A stretch of DNA of 16,317 nucleotides from Haloarculaceae archaeon (GCA_018609945.1 JAHENO010000297.1:1-16317), one strand, 5' to 3'. Shown: positions 7,282 to 14,334, numbered from the stretch's first letter. The notes: generated by a model from the letters alone, not told the origin. Program-made: numbers and translations.

Positions 7282-7754
7282 GATTCCGGGTGCGTCTCCG
7301 GGTCGAATTCGCCGAACGGCGTCGTCTCGTGGCTCCGGACGAGAACCTCGTCGGCGACGGTGAGCCCCATCTCCAGCAGTTCCTGGGCGACGGGAGTGAT
7401 GTCGCTGTCCGACTCCCCGACGGCCGTCACGAGCAGGTTCTGCTCGCCGGTGACCAGTTCCTGCACCGAAACGACCCCGTCTATCCCAAGTATCTCCGGG
7501 AGCAGGTCCCCACGTTCGGGTATCGCAGCCGTACAGAAGAGCAACATCCGGAGGGGATAGCCCGAGCGCTGATAGTCCACCTCCGCTCTGTATCCCTTGA
7601 TCGTTCCGTTCGATTCGAGGCGCTGGATGCGCTTGCGGACGGTGCTGTCGGCCGTCCCCGTTCGCTCCGCAATGTCACCGGACGCCATGCGGGCGTCTTC
7701 CTGCAGCGCGTACAGGATGGCCTCGTCCACCTCGTCGATATCCTCGTTTCCCAT
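7278..7754 (-). CDS. Lrp/AsnC-family transcriptional regulator
   Basis: DNA-binding regulator of 158 residues. The N-terminal winged helix (about 6-55) carries the standard pattern DEVDEAILYALQEDAR, DIAERTGTADSTVRKRIQRL and GTIKGYRAEVD. A single RAM/AsnC ligand-binding domain follows (about 65-142), with VVSVQELVTGEQNLLVTAVG. Family members sense amino acids or other small metabolites and act as dimers or octamers. The ATG at 7754 has a TATA-like box about 26 nt upstream, indicating a leaderless message. The gene is convergent with the amidohydrolase, sharing the CTAG at 7278-7281, and divergent from the GNAT gene. It could regulate either neighbour or itself; no target is proven by the sequence. 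Confidence 0.92.
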   Translation of the reverse strand: MGNEDIDEVDEAILYALQEDARMASGDIAERTGTADSTVRKRIQRLESNGTIKGYRAEVDYQRSGYPLRMLLFCTAAIPERGDLLPEILGIDGVVSVQELVTGEQNLLVTAVGESDSDITPVAQELLEMGLTVADEVLVRSHETTPFGEFDPETHPES

Positions 7755-7774
7755 AGCACAAATCCGCGGCAGAG

Positions 7775-7784
7775 GTACTTTACT
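7775..7784 (-). promoter_or_regulatory. TATA box of the Lrp/AsnC gene
   Basis: The minus strand reads AGTAAAGTAC, centred about 26 nt upstream of the ATG at 7754. This is consistent with leaderless transcription. It sits in the 128-bp divergent spacer (7755-7882) shared with the GNAT gene. Confidence 0.5.
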
Positions 7785-7850
7785 GTTGTACGTCGTCTGT
7801 CGTCGTCCGTCGGTCGGGGAGCCGTCCGCTCGCGGCCCACACCGGCAGTA

Positions 7851-7859
7851 TGCTTTTGC
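7851..7859 (+). promoter_or_regulatory. TATA-like box of the GNAT gene
   Basis: TGCTTTTGC is centred about 28 nt ahead of ATG 7883, a leaderless arrangement. The match to a TATA consensus is modest. Confidence 0.4.
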
Positions 7860-7882
7860 CGACCGGGGCGTAACTGCGTTAT

Positions 7883-8464
7883 ATGTACGTCCGGGACGCC
7901 CGTAACCGCGACGAGGTCTGGCTACTCGATCACATCGAAGCGATGGGCCTCGACGAGACGGCGTTTCGCTCCCGGGACTACGTCATCGCGGTCGACGAGG
8001 AGGAAAACGAGCGGGCAGGCTTTGGCCGGATACGGGTCCACAAGACCGACGACGGCGAGGTCTGCGAGCTGACGAGCATCGGCGTCCTCGAGGAGTGGCG
8101 CGGGCAAGGGGTGGGCGCCCACGTCGTCGAACGCCTCGTGACGACCGCACGCGACGAGGGGTTCGAGGTCGTCTACGCGCTGAGCGGTGCGCCCGAGTAC
8201 CTGCGCCAGTTCGGCTTCGAGCGGATCGACGTCTCACAACTCCCCGACAGGCTCCAGGCGCGGCTCACCGACAAGCAGGAGTCGCTCGAACCCGACGCCG
8301 TCCCGATGCGCATCGACCCCGACCGGTTCCACATGCCCGCGCGACTGCGCGAGGCCTTCAAGGGCGCACTCGCCCGCGAGGAAGAGGAGGACGAACCCGA
8401 AGAGGGTCCCGAGGATTTCGGCATCGATCCCGAGGAGGCGACCTACAAGTACGACACCGGCTGA
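7883..8464 (+). CDS. GNAT family N-acetyltransferase
   Basis: Acetyl-CoA-dependent N-acetyltransferase, 193 residues. The acetyl-CoA pyrophosphate-binding motif A is SIGVLEEWRGQGVGAHVVERL (about 65-85), with R73-G-Q-G-V-G78. The preceding strand (CELTSIGV) and the later YALSGAPEYLRQFGFERI (98-115, motif B with the family-typical aromatic-GF turn) complete the fold. Residues 116-193 extend beyond the catalytic core. They include a predicted helix around 152-165 and a Glu/Asp-rich tail (166-192). The general layout resembles small N-acetylglutamate-synthase-like GNATs, but substrate residues cannot be assigned. A TATA-like box about 28 nt upstream supports ATG 7883. Family confident; acceptor unknown. 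Confidence 0.9.
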   Translation: MYVRDARNRDEVWLLDHIEAMGLDETAFRSRDYVIAVDEEENERAGFGRIRVHKTDDGEVCELTSIGVLEEWRGQGVGAHVVERLVTTARDEGFEVVYALSGAPEYLRQFGFERIDVSQLPDRLQARLTDKQESLEPDAVPMRIDPDRFHMPARLREAFKGALAREEEEDEPEEGPEDFGIDPEEATYKYDTG

Positions 8465-8492
8465 TCAGTCCAGGCCTGTCGCGCATGGAGAA

Positions 8493-8500
8493 AACTTATT
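8493..8500 (+). promoter_or_regulatory. TATA box of the HalOD1 gene
   Basis: AACTTATT, preceded by GGAGAAA (a purine-rich BRE-like stretch), is centred about 28 nt upstream of ATG 8525. It is a good match for a leaderless haloarchaeal promoter. It shows that the small downstream gene has its own promoter despite lying only 60 bp behind the GNAT gene. Confidence 0.65.
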
Positions 8501-8524
8501 ACAACGGTGTGAGAAGCGCCGCAA

Positions 8525-8773
8525 ATGTCTCAGGAGACAGAGCTCGTTCGCCAACTGGGTGGCGAAGAGCAGGTTAGTGACGTCGTCTTGCAGGCCGTTG
8601 CGGACATCTCGAATCGCTCCGTCCTGGGACTGCCTCCCCTGCAGGAATCTATCGACGTCGATGCCTTGGAAGAGTTGTTCGACTCCTCAGGCACTGTACA
8701 GTCCTTGCGGTTCGAGTATGCGGGGTGCGAGGTGACGGTCGAGCCGAATCGCGTCCGCGTGAGCGAGGCCTGA
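8525..8773 (+). CDS. HalOD1-domain small protein
   Basis: An 82-residue protein made almost entirely of the haloarchaeal HalOD1 output domain. It shows an N-terminal helix (QVSDVVLQAVADISN, 16-30), the signature LGLPPLQESIDVDALEELF (34-52), and a C-terminal beta region RFEYAGCEVTVEPNRVRV (62-79). HalOD1 domains are found as stand-alone proteins or fused to response-regulator receivers in haloarchaea and are presumed to act in signalling; no biochemical role is established that I can name. A strong leaderless promoter precedes it. Its neighbour across a convergent gap is a DUF7344 protein, another haloarchaeal signalling/regulatory family. The single Cys (C67) is not part of a recognisable motif. 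Confidence 0.85.
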   Translation: MSQETELVRQLGGEEQVSDVVLQAVADISNRSVLGLPPLQESIDVDALEELFDSSGTVQSLRFEYAGCEVTVEPNRVRVSEA

Positions 8774-8825
8774 TACTGCCGGCGCCTCTGTCTGCAGAAA
8801 ACTCCTGTCGTTCTTTACCGGAGAG

Positions 8826-8858
8826 CCCCTGTCTCGGGCAGTCGTCCCGAAACACGGG
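8826..8858. repeat. imperfect hairpin between two convergent genes
   Basis: Arms CCCCTGTCTCGGG (8826-8838) and CCCGAAACACGGG (8846-8858) pair at 11 of 13 positions around a 7-nt loop. They lie in the 99-bp convergent gap between the HalOD1 and DUF7344 genes. The hairpin could be a bidirectional transcript-end or RNA-stability element. There is no adjacent T-run, and archaeal termination usually relies on T-tracts, so a terminator role is unproven. A short TTCTTTA lies at 8811-8817. Confidence 0.35.
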
Positions 8859-8872
8859 TGCAACAGCCACCC

Positions 8873-9556
8873 TCAATCGGTAACGATCGCTTCGGTCAAT
8901 CCGGTACCGAGGTCGATCCTGTCGATCAGTGTGATCAGCGAGCGGGTACGGGTAATCGTCTTCTCCTCGGGGTCGTAGGCGATCAGTCCGACCGCCGCCA
9001 GCCGGGGCAGGTCGAAATGATGGAGCCTGCTGAGCAGTCGCGAATCGGCTTCGGACCGTTCCGGTACTCCCGGGGGGTCGCTGTGTCTCACCAGGTCGGC
9101 AGCCAGCTCCTCCACGGTGAGAGGGTGGTCCCGATCGGCGACGATCTGTAGCAGTTCCTGCCGAAGTGGATACCCAACCAACACGCTGATCGTCTCCCAG
9201 ACGCGATCGTCGGTCGCCTCCAGATCGGGAAGTCTCCACTCTTCGTTCCCGAAGGGAAACGACTCGGCAGCCGATATTCCCTCCGGGTGGCGTTCGATCC
9301 ATCCGACCGCTTCCAACTTCGGGAGACACCGATGACGCAGGTCAACGCGTATCGACGTGACGGTTTCCTCGGATACGTCAGTCGGGTCCGTCCCCGTTGT
9401 GTCTGCCGCGAGTCTCGTGGCCAGTTCCTGGATTGACAGTGGTTCCGACCGACCACGTAGAATTGAGAGAATCCGCCGCTGGCGCCCATTGCCGAGTATC
9501 GACGCCAGCTCCGGTGCGGGCCCCGCACCTCTGGACCAATTCGCTTCAGAGGCCAT
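8873..9556 (-). CDS. tandem DUF7344 winged-helix protein, putative transcriptional regulator
   Basis: A 227-residue haloarchaeal protein with two copies of a winged-helix-like unit. Copy one (about 17-92) has LASILGNGRQRRILSILRG, SIQELATRLA and LRHRCLPKLEAVGWI. Copy two (about 122-205) has VLVGYPLRQELLQIVADR, TVEELAADLV and LHHFDLPRLAAVGLI followed by YDPEEKTITRT. The L-R/H-H-x-x-LP-K/R-L-x-x-G pattern is typical of DUF7344, which is probably DNA-binding. The ATG at 9556 is preferred because a TATA-like box sits 29 nt upstream; the alternative 9565 start would be TTG. It follows the Bat-like gene on the same strand after a 67-bp gap but has its own promoter. Targets are unknown. Confidence 0.8.
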   Translation of the reverse strand: MASEANWSRGAGPAPELASILGNGRQRRILSILRGRSEPLSIQELATRLAADTTGTDPTDVSEETVTSIRVDLRHRCLPKLEAVGWIERHPEGISAAESFPFGNEEWRLPDLEATDDRVWETISVLVGYPLRQELLQIVADRDHPLTVEELAADLVRHSDPPGVPERSEADSRLLSRLHHFDLPRLAAVGLIAYDPEEKTITRTRSLITLIDRIDLGTGLTEAIVTD

Positions 9557-9580
9557 ACCAAACAAACTACAGACCCTGGA

Positions 9581-9590
9581 GTATAGTCTA
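9581..9590 (-). promoter_or_regulatory. TATA box of the DUF7344 gene, in the 67-bp gap after the Bat-like gene
   Basis: The minus strand reads TAGACTATAC, centred about 29 nt upstream of ATG 9556, and indicates a leaderless transcript. The same gap contains an imperfect palindrome GACTGGCCGGTC (minus strand, 9625-9614) overlapping the Bat-like stop codon. This is followed on the minus strand by a short T-run (AAATTTTGG), which could end the upstream message. Confidence 0.55.
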
Positions 9591-9623
9591 GCCGTCCAAA
9601 ATTTGTTACTCCCGACCGGCCAG

Positions 9624-12374
9624 TCAGGGTTCAGTAAAGACAGCGTCGAGGAGTTTCTTCTCGCCCTTTCGAACGTGGTGGTGGAAGGTCGAGGCCCCGA
9701 CGCCGAGGGACTCGGCGACCTCCTCGCCGGACATATCGCGGGGCCACTCGAAGAACCCCCCGTAGTATCCCACTTCGAGCGCGGCCCGCTGGCGCTCGGT
9801 CAACTTCTCTGGGAGGCTATCCAGCAGGCGCCGCGGCGACGGGTCCTCGCGCCTCACCTGTCGCTGGCTGACGACGTCGAGACCGGGATACGTGTCCCGG
9901 AGATCGTCGAACATCGCCCGGACGTCCCTTCCGGGCGGGAAGTAGATGGTTGCCCGGTAGGTCCCGTCCTCGATCCGTGCGTCCTCGAAGTATCCGCCGT
10001 GTTCCGCCACGGTCGAAGACATCGGCGGATTCGGGCATTCCTGTTCGAACCGCACCTGCCCGTCGGTCTCGTCGATCACCTGCAGGTCTCCCCAGTGTGG
10101 TAGTCGCTCGCCCAGCATGTGGAGCAAGTCCATGTCGTCGGCGGGAGCGGTGCCGTACAGGAGGTACATCCCGTCCCCGACCGGGACGCGGCGGTCGAAC
10201 GTGATCGTCCCGTGGGACCGAACCGGGATGTCCCGCGACCCCAGCAGATCCGAGATCCGGACGTCGATCTCGAGGAACTCCTCGTTCAGCAGCGCCCGCT
10301 TGCGGTTGAGCGCGGCGATCGCGTGGCCGACCACCTCGCCGATCTGTCCGACGACCGCCCGTTCCTCCTGGGCGAACGCGCCTGGCCGCCCCGAGTGGAC
10401 ACCGATCACCCCGTAGAGGGTCCCTTTGTGGACGATCGGTATCGTCGCGACCGACCGGTAGCCGTGCGCTCGCGCATACTGGGACAACGGCCCGCCGTCG
10501 GCGTCGGTGGCCAGGTTCTGTGAGACCTGTATCTCCCCCGTTTCCACTGCTTTTCGCGTCGGACTCTTCCTGTCCGGGTCGGGCGCTGGTGATCCGTCGT
10601 CGAGATACCCCTCGATACCGGCCTCGGTCCGTGGCTGGAGTCGCGTGGGCGAATCCCCTGCAACCACCCAGGCGAACTCGTAGGATTCGGACGCTGCCAG
10701 CCGCTCGCAGACCACTTGCTCTATCTCTTCGCGGGTCGACTGCTCGATGACTGCCTCCGTGATGCCCCGGACCACGTCGTTGAGTTCGTCGAGGGCTGCC
10801 AGCTGTTCGCGCTGACGTTCGAGCTCCCGCTCGTACTCTTTCTGCCGGGTGATGTCCGTCGCCGAGACGTACACGCGGGACCAATCGTCCGCGTACGCCG
10901 CCGGGATGGCAATGTGGACGAGTTCGTCTTTTCGGTCCCCCTCCAACGTCCGGATCGACGTCTCCATGGACAGGTCGGTCTGTCCATCCGCCAGTGCCAC
11001 GAACTGGGACACGAACAGTTCGTAACTCTCCTCGGTCAGCAACTGTGCGTAGTTCTCGAACAGCGCCTCCTTCGAGTCGACGCCGTAGTATTCGAGGGCG
11101 TTCTCGTTGACATCGATGAATTCGATGGCCTCGATCAGTGAGTCTACCGCCTCCCTGTCGTTCCTGAGGTGTGCCTCGAGGTCCTCGACCTCCCGCTCGA
11201 GGTCGTCCAGCCGCTCCTTGACCCGCGAGAAGTCCTCCTCCCAGATGGCCACAGGGCTGTTCTCGAACAGCGACCGATACCGCGTCTCGGCGGCTTCGTG
11301 TTTCTCGACGAGTTCCGCCATGCGCTCGTTTTGCCGCCTGAGTTCCTCCTCGCGCTCCTTGCGCTCCGAGATGTCCTTCGCCATCAGGATGGCCCCGTCG
11401 AACTCCCCGTCCCGATACAGCGGCACGCAGCGTCCCGTAAAGTACGCCGACTTGCCGTAGATCGACTCGAACGGTAAATCGAACTCGACTGTCTCGCCGT
11501 CCTGCAGGCGCGTAAAGATGTCTGCCTGACCGGTCTCGATCATCGGCGGTAGCTCGCGGATGTCCATCCCGATCGCGTCGGACTCGTCCTTCCGGTCGGG
11601 GAGGCCGATGATCTCCTCGGCCCGCGGGTTCTCGTACGTTATCCGGAGGTCTTCGTCGAGGCGGAACATCCCGAACGGGGCGTTTTCGACCAGTTCCTCC
11701 GAGAATCGGTGGGCGGTACGGAGTTCCCGCTCGCGCTCCCTGCGGTCCGTGATGTCGGTGTAGATGCCGAACCCGCCGGAGGCGTCGTCGTAGAGGGCAC
11801 TCTCGATACGGAACTCCCGGGGCCCATCGGCGGTCTGTCGCGTCACCTCGGTGGAGACAAGCTGTTTACCGCTGGTGAGACGGTCGTTCAACTCCCTGGC
11901 TTCGTCTTCGTGGCCCTCGGGTACGATGTGCGCGTCCAGCGATTCACCGACGATGGTGGCCGCGTCGTATCCGAACGTCTCTTCGAAGGCCGGATTCACC
12001 GCCACGACGATCGGATCGAGGCCCTCGAACTCGATTTCGACGACCGGCTGCGAGAGGTGCTCGAACAGCGTCCGGTACCGCTGTCGGGGCCGCTCGCGTT
12101 CCCCCTCAGCCCTGCCCCTGGCAACAGAACCGGAGCCCGCGTTCGTGGCTGACTCGCATCGCGGCCGCCACCAGACCCGGGAGTTCGACCCGGTTTCCTT
12201 CGTTTCGAGTTCCCCGCGGTCGACGAGTGTCCGCAACCGTTTGTACACGGTCCGCCGCTTCGCGTCGAGTGCCTCGGCCACCTCGGGTGTCGTGAGTGGT
12301 TCGTACTGGTGTTCGCTCCGGTCGAACACGGCCAGGGTCTCGGCGTAGATCTGCTCGGAGGAGCGGGAAGTCAT
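9624..12374 (-). CDS. Bat-like sensor-regulator: wHTH, three PAS, GAF, Bat domain, HTH_10
   Basis: A 916-residue cytoplasmic one-component regulator of the bacterio-opsin activator type. Domain order: N-terminal winged helix (about 1-70; TTPEVAEALDAKRRTVYKRL), PAS 1 (98-212; NPAFEETFGYDAATIVGESL), PAS 2 (221-338; ENPRAEEIIGL), and PAS 3 (361-511) with an inserted charged coiled-coil (about 383-412). These are followed by a GAF domain (about 530-692; ATIPIVHKGTLYGVIGVHSG), the Bat-type domain (693-840) and C-terminal HTH_10 (855-912; LTERQRAALEVGYYGGFFEW). There are no membrane helices, histidine-kinase H-box or ATPase motifs. It should therefore bind DNA directly, sensing redox, light, oxygen or a ligand through PAS/GAF. 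The ATG at 12374 is chosen over a 20-residue upstream extension because a TATA element lies 26 nt upstream and the extension is Trp/Phe-rich and unlike the family. A 16-bp palindrome abuts that TATA. The regulated genes are unknown. Confidence 0.88.
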   Translation of the reverse strand: MTSRSSEQIYAETLAVFDRSEHQYEPLTTPEVAEALDAKRRTVYKRLRTLVDRGELETKETGSNSRVWWRPRCESATNAGSGSVARGRAEGERERPRQRYRTLFEHLSQPVVEIEFEGLDPIVVAVNPAFEETFGYDAATIVGESLDAHIVPEGHEDEARELNDRLTSGKQLVSTEVTRQTADGPREFRIESALYDDASGGFGIYTDITDRRERERELRTAHRFSEELVENAPFGMFRLDEDLRITYENPRAEEIIGLPDRKDESDAIGMDIRELPPMIETGQADIFTRLQDGETVEFDLPFESIYGKSAYFTGRCVPLYRDGEFDGAILMAKDISERKEREEELRRQNERMAELVEKHEAAETRYRSLFENSPVAIWEEDFSRVKERLDDLEREVEDLEAHLRNDREAVDSLIEAIEFIDVNENALEYYGVDSKEALFENYAQLLTEESYELFVSQFVALADGQTDLSMETSIRTLEGDRKDELVHIAIPAAYADDWSRVYVSATDITRQKEYERELERQREQLAALDELNDVVRGITEAVIEQSTREEIEQVVCERLAASESYEFAWVVAGDSPTRLQPRTEAGIEGYLDDGSPAPDPDRKSPTRKAVETGEIQVSQNLATDADGGPLSQYARAHGYRSVATIPIVHKGTLYGVIGVHSGRPGAFAQEERAVVGQIGEVVGHAIAALNRKRALLNEEFLEIDVRISDLLGSRDIPVRSHGTITFDRRVPVGDGMYLLYGTAPADDMDLLHMLGERLPHWGDLQVIDETDGQVRFEQECPNPPMSSTVAEHGGYFEDARIEDGTYRATIYFPPGRDVRAMFDDLRDTYPGLDVVSQRQVRREDPSPRRLLDSLPEKLTERQRAALEVGYYGGFFEWPRDMSGEEVAESLGVGASTFHHHVRKGEKKLLDAVFTEP

Positions 12375-12395
12375 AAACCATCGACAGAACGAACC

Positions 12396-12403
12396 GTAAT
12401 AGT
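12396..12403 (-). promoter_or_regulatory. TATA box of the Bat-like gene
   Basis: The minus strand reads ACTATTAC, centred about 26 nt upstream of ATG 12374, and predicts a leaderless message. A 16-bp palindrome overlaps its upstream edge and occupies the BRE position. Confidence 0.6.
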
Positions 12404-12417
12404 TCCATCGATGGAAC
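12402..12417. promoter_or_regulatory. 16-bp perfect palindrome, candidate operator
   Basis: GTTCCATCGATGGAAC is a perfect inverted repeat immediately upstream of, and touching, the TATA element of the Bat-like gene. A related GTTCCATGGA (12451-12460, containing the 8-bp palindrome TCCATGGA) begins 49 bp further out. The placement over the BRE is where an archaeal repressor or activator would act, so autoregulation by the Bat-like protein is plausible. Confidence 0.5.
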
Positions 12418-12499
12418 CAGTGGCTGACTCCCACGTCTCTATCTCGACTGGTTCCATGGATATCGCGACGCGTTCGGGTCCATGGCGTGTGAGAGTCGT

Positions 12500-12520
12500 C
12501 GGGTCTTGCCAGAAGACCCG
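12500..12520. repeat. perfect 8-bp inverted repeat with 5-nt spacer upstream of mutase
   Basis: CGGGTCTT (12500-12507) and AAGACCCG (12513-12520) flank GCCAG. The element lies about 50 bp upstream of the predicted mutase TATA box, in the 224-bp spacer 12375-12598 between the divergent Bat-like and mutase genes. It could be an activator site; it would not be transcribed if the mutase message is leaderless. Confidence 0.4.
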
Positions 12521-12567
12521 GCCGTCCTGGCGGGGAACGAACCGATGGCTGGAGCGACGGGACGAAG

Positions 12568-12575
12568 CGTTAAGG
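12568..12575 (+). promoter_or_regulatory. TATA-like box of the methylmalonyl-CoA mutase gene
   Basis: CGTTAAGG, preceded by the purine-rich GACGAAG, is centred about 27 nt upstream of ATG 12599. It supports the 12599 start over the in-frame ATG at 12482. Confidence 0.5.
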
Positions 12576-12598
12576 CCGCACGCCTACTGTGCCAAGGT

Positions 12599-14281
12599 AT
12601 GTTCGAGCAGGCGGACCTGGAGGAGATCCGCTCGGCGAAGAGGGCCTGGGAGGAGGAGACGCTCGAGCCCGTCCTCGAACGCTTCGGCGAGCGCAGGGAG
12701 ACGTTCACCACCGACACCGAGGGCCAGGAAGTGAAGCGTCTCTACACGCCCGAGGACATCGAGGACTTCGACTACGAGGAGGACTTGGGCTACCCCGGCG
12801 AGGAACCGTACACCCGCGGCGTCTACCCGACGATGTACCGCGGTCGCCTGTGGACGATGCGCCAGTACGCCGGCATGGGCACCGCCGCTGAGACCAACGA
12901 GCGGTTCCAGTACCTCCTCGACGAGGGCCAGACCGGGCTCTCGATGGCCTTCGACCTCCCCACCCAGATGGGTCACGACTCCGACGACCCGATGGCCGCC
13001 GGCGAGGTCGGAAAGACCGGTGTCGCCATCGACTCCCTGCGCGACATGGAGCGGGTCTTCGAGGGTATCCCCCTCGACGAGGTCTCGACGAGCATGACCA
13101 TCAACGCACCCGCCTCGGTGCTGCTGGCGATGTACATCGCCGTCGGCGACCAGCAGGGCGTCGACCGGAGCGAGTTGCGCGGGACCATCCAGAACGACGT
13201 CCTCAAGGAGTACATCGCCCGCAACACCTACATCTACCCGCCGGAGCCCTCGATGCGGATCATCACCGACATCTTCGCGTTCTGTGCCGAGGAGACGCCG
13301 AAGTTCAACACCATCTCCATCTCGGGCTACCACATCCGCGAGGCCGGCTCCACTGCCGCCCAGGAGATCGCCTTCACGCTCGCGGACGGCATCGAGTACG
13401 TCGAGGCGGCCCTCGAAGCGGGGCTCGACGTCGACGAGTTCGCCCCACAGCTCTCGTTCTTCTTCGCCGCGTACAACAACATCTTCGAGGAGGTCGCCAA
13501 GTTCCGTGCGGCCAGGCGGCTGTGGGCCGACATCATGGCCGAGCGGTTCGGCGCCGAGAACCCCAAATCCCGACAGCTGAAGTTCCACACCCAGACAGCG
13601 GGGTCGACGCTGACCGCCCAGCAGATCGAAAACAATGTCGTCCGTGTCGCCTACCAGGCCCTGGCCGCGGTGCTGGGGGGCACGCAGTCGCTACACACCA
13701 ACGGCAAGGACGAAGCTCTCTCGATCCCCACCGAGCAGTCGGTCCGGACCGCGCTCCGGACCCAGCAGATCCTCGCCCACGAGTCGGGCGTCGCCGACAC
13801 CATCGACCCGCTCGGCGGCAGTTACTACGTCGAGCGGTTGACCGACGACCTCGAGGCACAGGCCCGCGGGATACTCGACGAAATCGAGGACCGCGGCGGG
13901 ATGTTGCGAGCCATCGAGAACCAGTGGGTCCAGCGCCAGATCCAGGACGTCGCCTTCGAGCGCCAGCGCGAACAGGAAGCGGGCGAACGGATCATCGTCG
14001 GCGTCAACGAGTTCACCACCGACGACGACGAGCACGTCGACATCGAGGAGGTTTCCGAGGAGGAGGAGCGCAAACAGCAACGCAGCCTGGCAGCCGTTCG
14101 CGAGGAACGCGACGACGAGGCCGTCGACGCCGCGCTGGCGGCCCTCGAAGAGGCAGCGCGTGGCGAGGAGAACCTCATGCCCTCCATCGTCGACGCCGTG
14201 AAGACGTACGCGACGACCGGCGAAATCTGTGACGCCCTGCGCGAGGTCTTCGGGGAGTACCAGCCCGGCGCGTCGGTCTGA
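12599..14281 (+). CDS. mcmA1: methylmalonyl-CoA mutase, large (catalytic) subunit
   Basis: Adenosylcobalamin-dependent mutase subunit that interconverts (R)-methylmalonyl-CoA and succinyl-CoA. It has 560 residues and is the substrate-binding TIM-barrel half only. Landmarks: YTRGVYPTMYRGRLWTMRQY (71-90), with Y90 in RQYAG corresponding to the active-site Tyr of bacterial MCM; DLPTQMGHDSDD (119-130); ARNTYIYPP (207-215); and SISGYHIREAGST (240-252), with H245 the catalytic His. SLHTNGKDEAL (364-374) and DPLGGSYYVE (403-412) follow. The Tyr and the RNTYIYPP segment favour methylmalonyl-CoA over isobutyryl-CoA. No B12-binding domain (DxHxxG) is present, so a separate small subunit is needed and is not in this window. 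The start at 12599 fits the TATA spacing and the usual MFEQADLEEI opening. The epimerase follows 53 bp downstream. Confidence 0.95.
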   Translation: MFEQADLEEIRSAKRAWEEETLEPVLERFGERRETFTTDTEGQEVKRLYTPEDIEDFDYEEDLGYPGEEPYTRGVYPTMYRGRLWTMRQYAGMGTAAETNERFQYLLDEGQTGLSMAFDLPTQMGHDSDDPMAAGEVGKTGVAIDSLRDMERVFEGIPLDEVSTSMTINAPASVLLAMYIAVGDQQGVDRSELRGTIQNDVLKEYIARNTYIYPPEPSMRIITDIFAFCAEETPKFNTISISGYHIREAGSTAAQEIAFTLADGIEYVEAALEAGLDVDEFAPQLSFFFAAYNNIFEEVAKFRAARRLWADIMAERFGAENPKSRQLKFHTQTAGSTLTAQQIENNVVRVAYQALAAVLGGTQSLHTNGKDEALSIPTEQSVRTALRTQQILAHESGVADTIDPLGGSYYVERLTDDLEAQARGILDEIEDRGGMLRAIENQWVQRQIQDVAFERQREQEAGERIIVGVNEFTTDDDEHVDIEEVSEEEERKQQRSLAAVREERDDEAVDAALAALEEAARGEENLMPSIVDAVKTYATTGEICDALREVFGEYQPGASV

Positions 14282-14302
14282 CGACGGCACTCGGGCCGAC
14301 CA

Positions 14303-14310
14303 ACATATTT
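14303..14310 (+). promoter_or_regulatory. TATA box of the epimerase gene
   Basis: ACATATTT is centred about 28 nt before ATG 14335 and matches a leaderless promoter. The epimerase can therefore be expressed independently of the mutase gene that ends 53 bp upstream, although read-through is also possible. Confidence 0.6.
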
Positions 14311-14334
14311 GTCGCCCTCCGCCCAACCCCGAGC

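Noticed and set aside
8461..8466. TGATCA near the GNAT stop as a regulatory palindrome
   Set aside because: A six-base palindrome at a stop codon is expected by chance and has no repeat partner nearby.
9557..9565. TTG start for the DUF7344 protein
   Set aside because: An ATG three codons later has a correctly spaced TATA element.
12375..12434. 20-residue extension of the Bat-like protein
   Set aside because: It would place the 16-bp palindrome and TATA box inside coding sequence, and its Trp/Phe/Tyr-rich composition does not fit a soluble haloarchaeal N-terminus.
12482..12598. 39-residue extension of the mutase from ATG 12482
   Set aside because: It spans the inverted repeat and TATA-like box, and the mutase family normally opens near MFEQADL.
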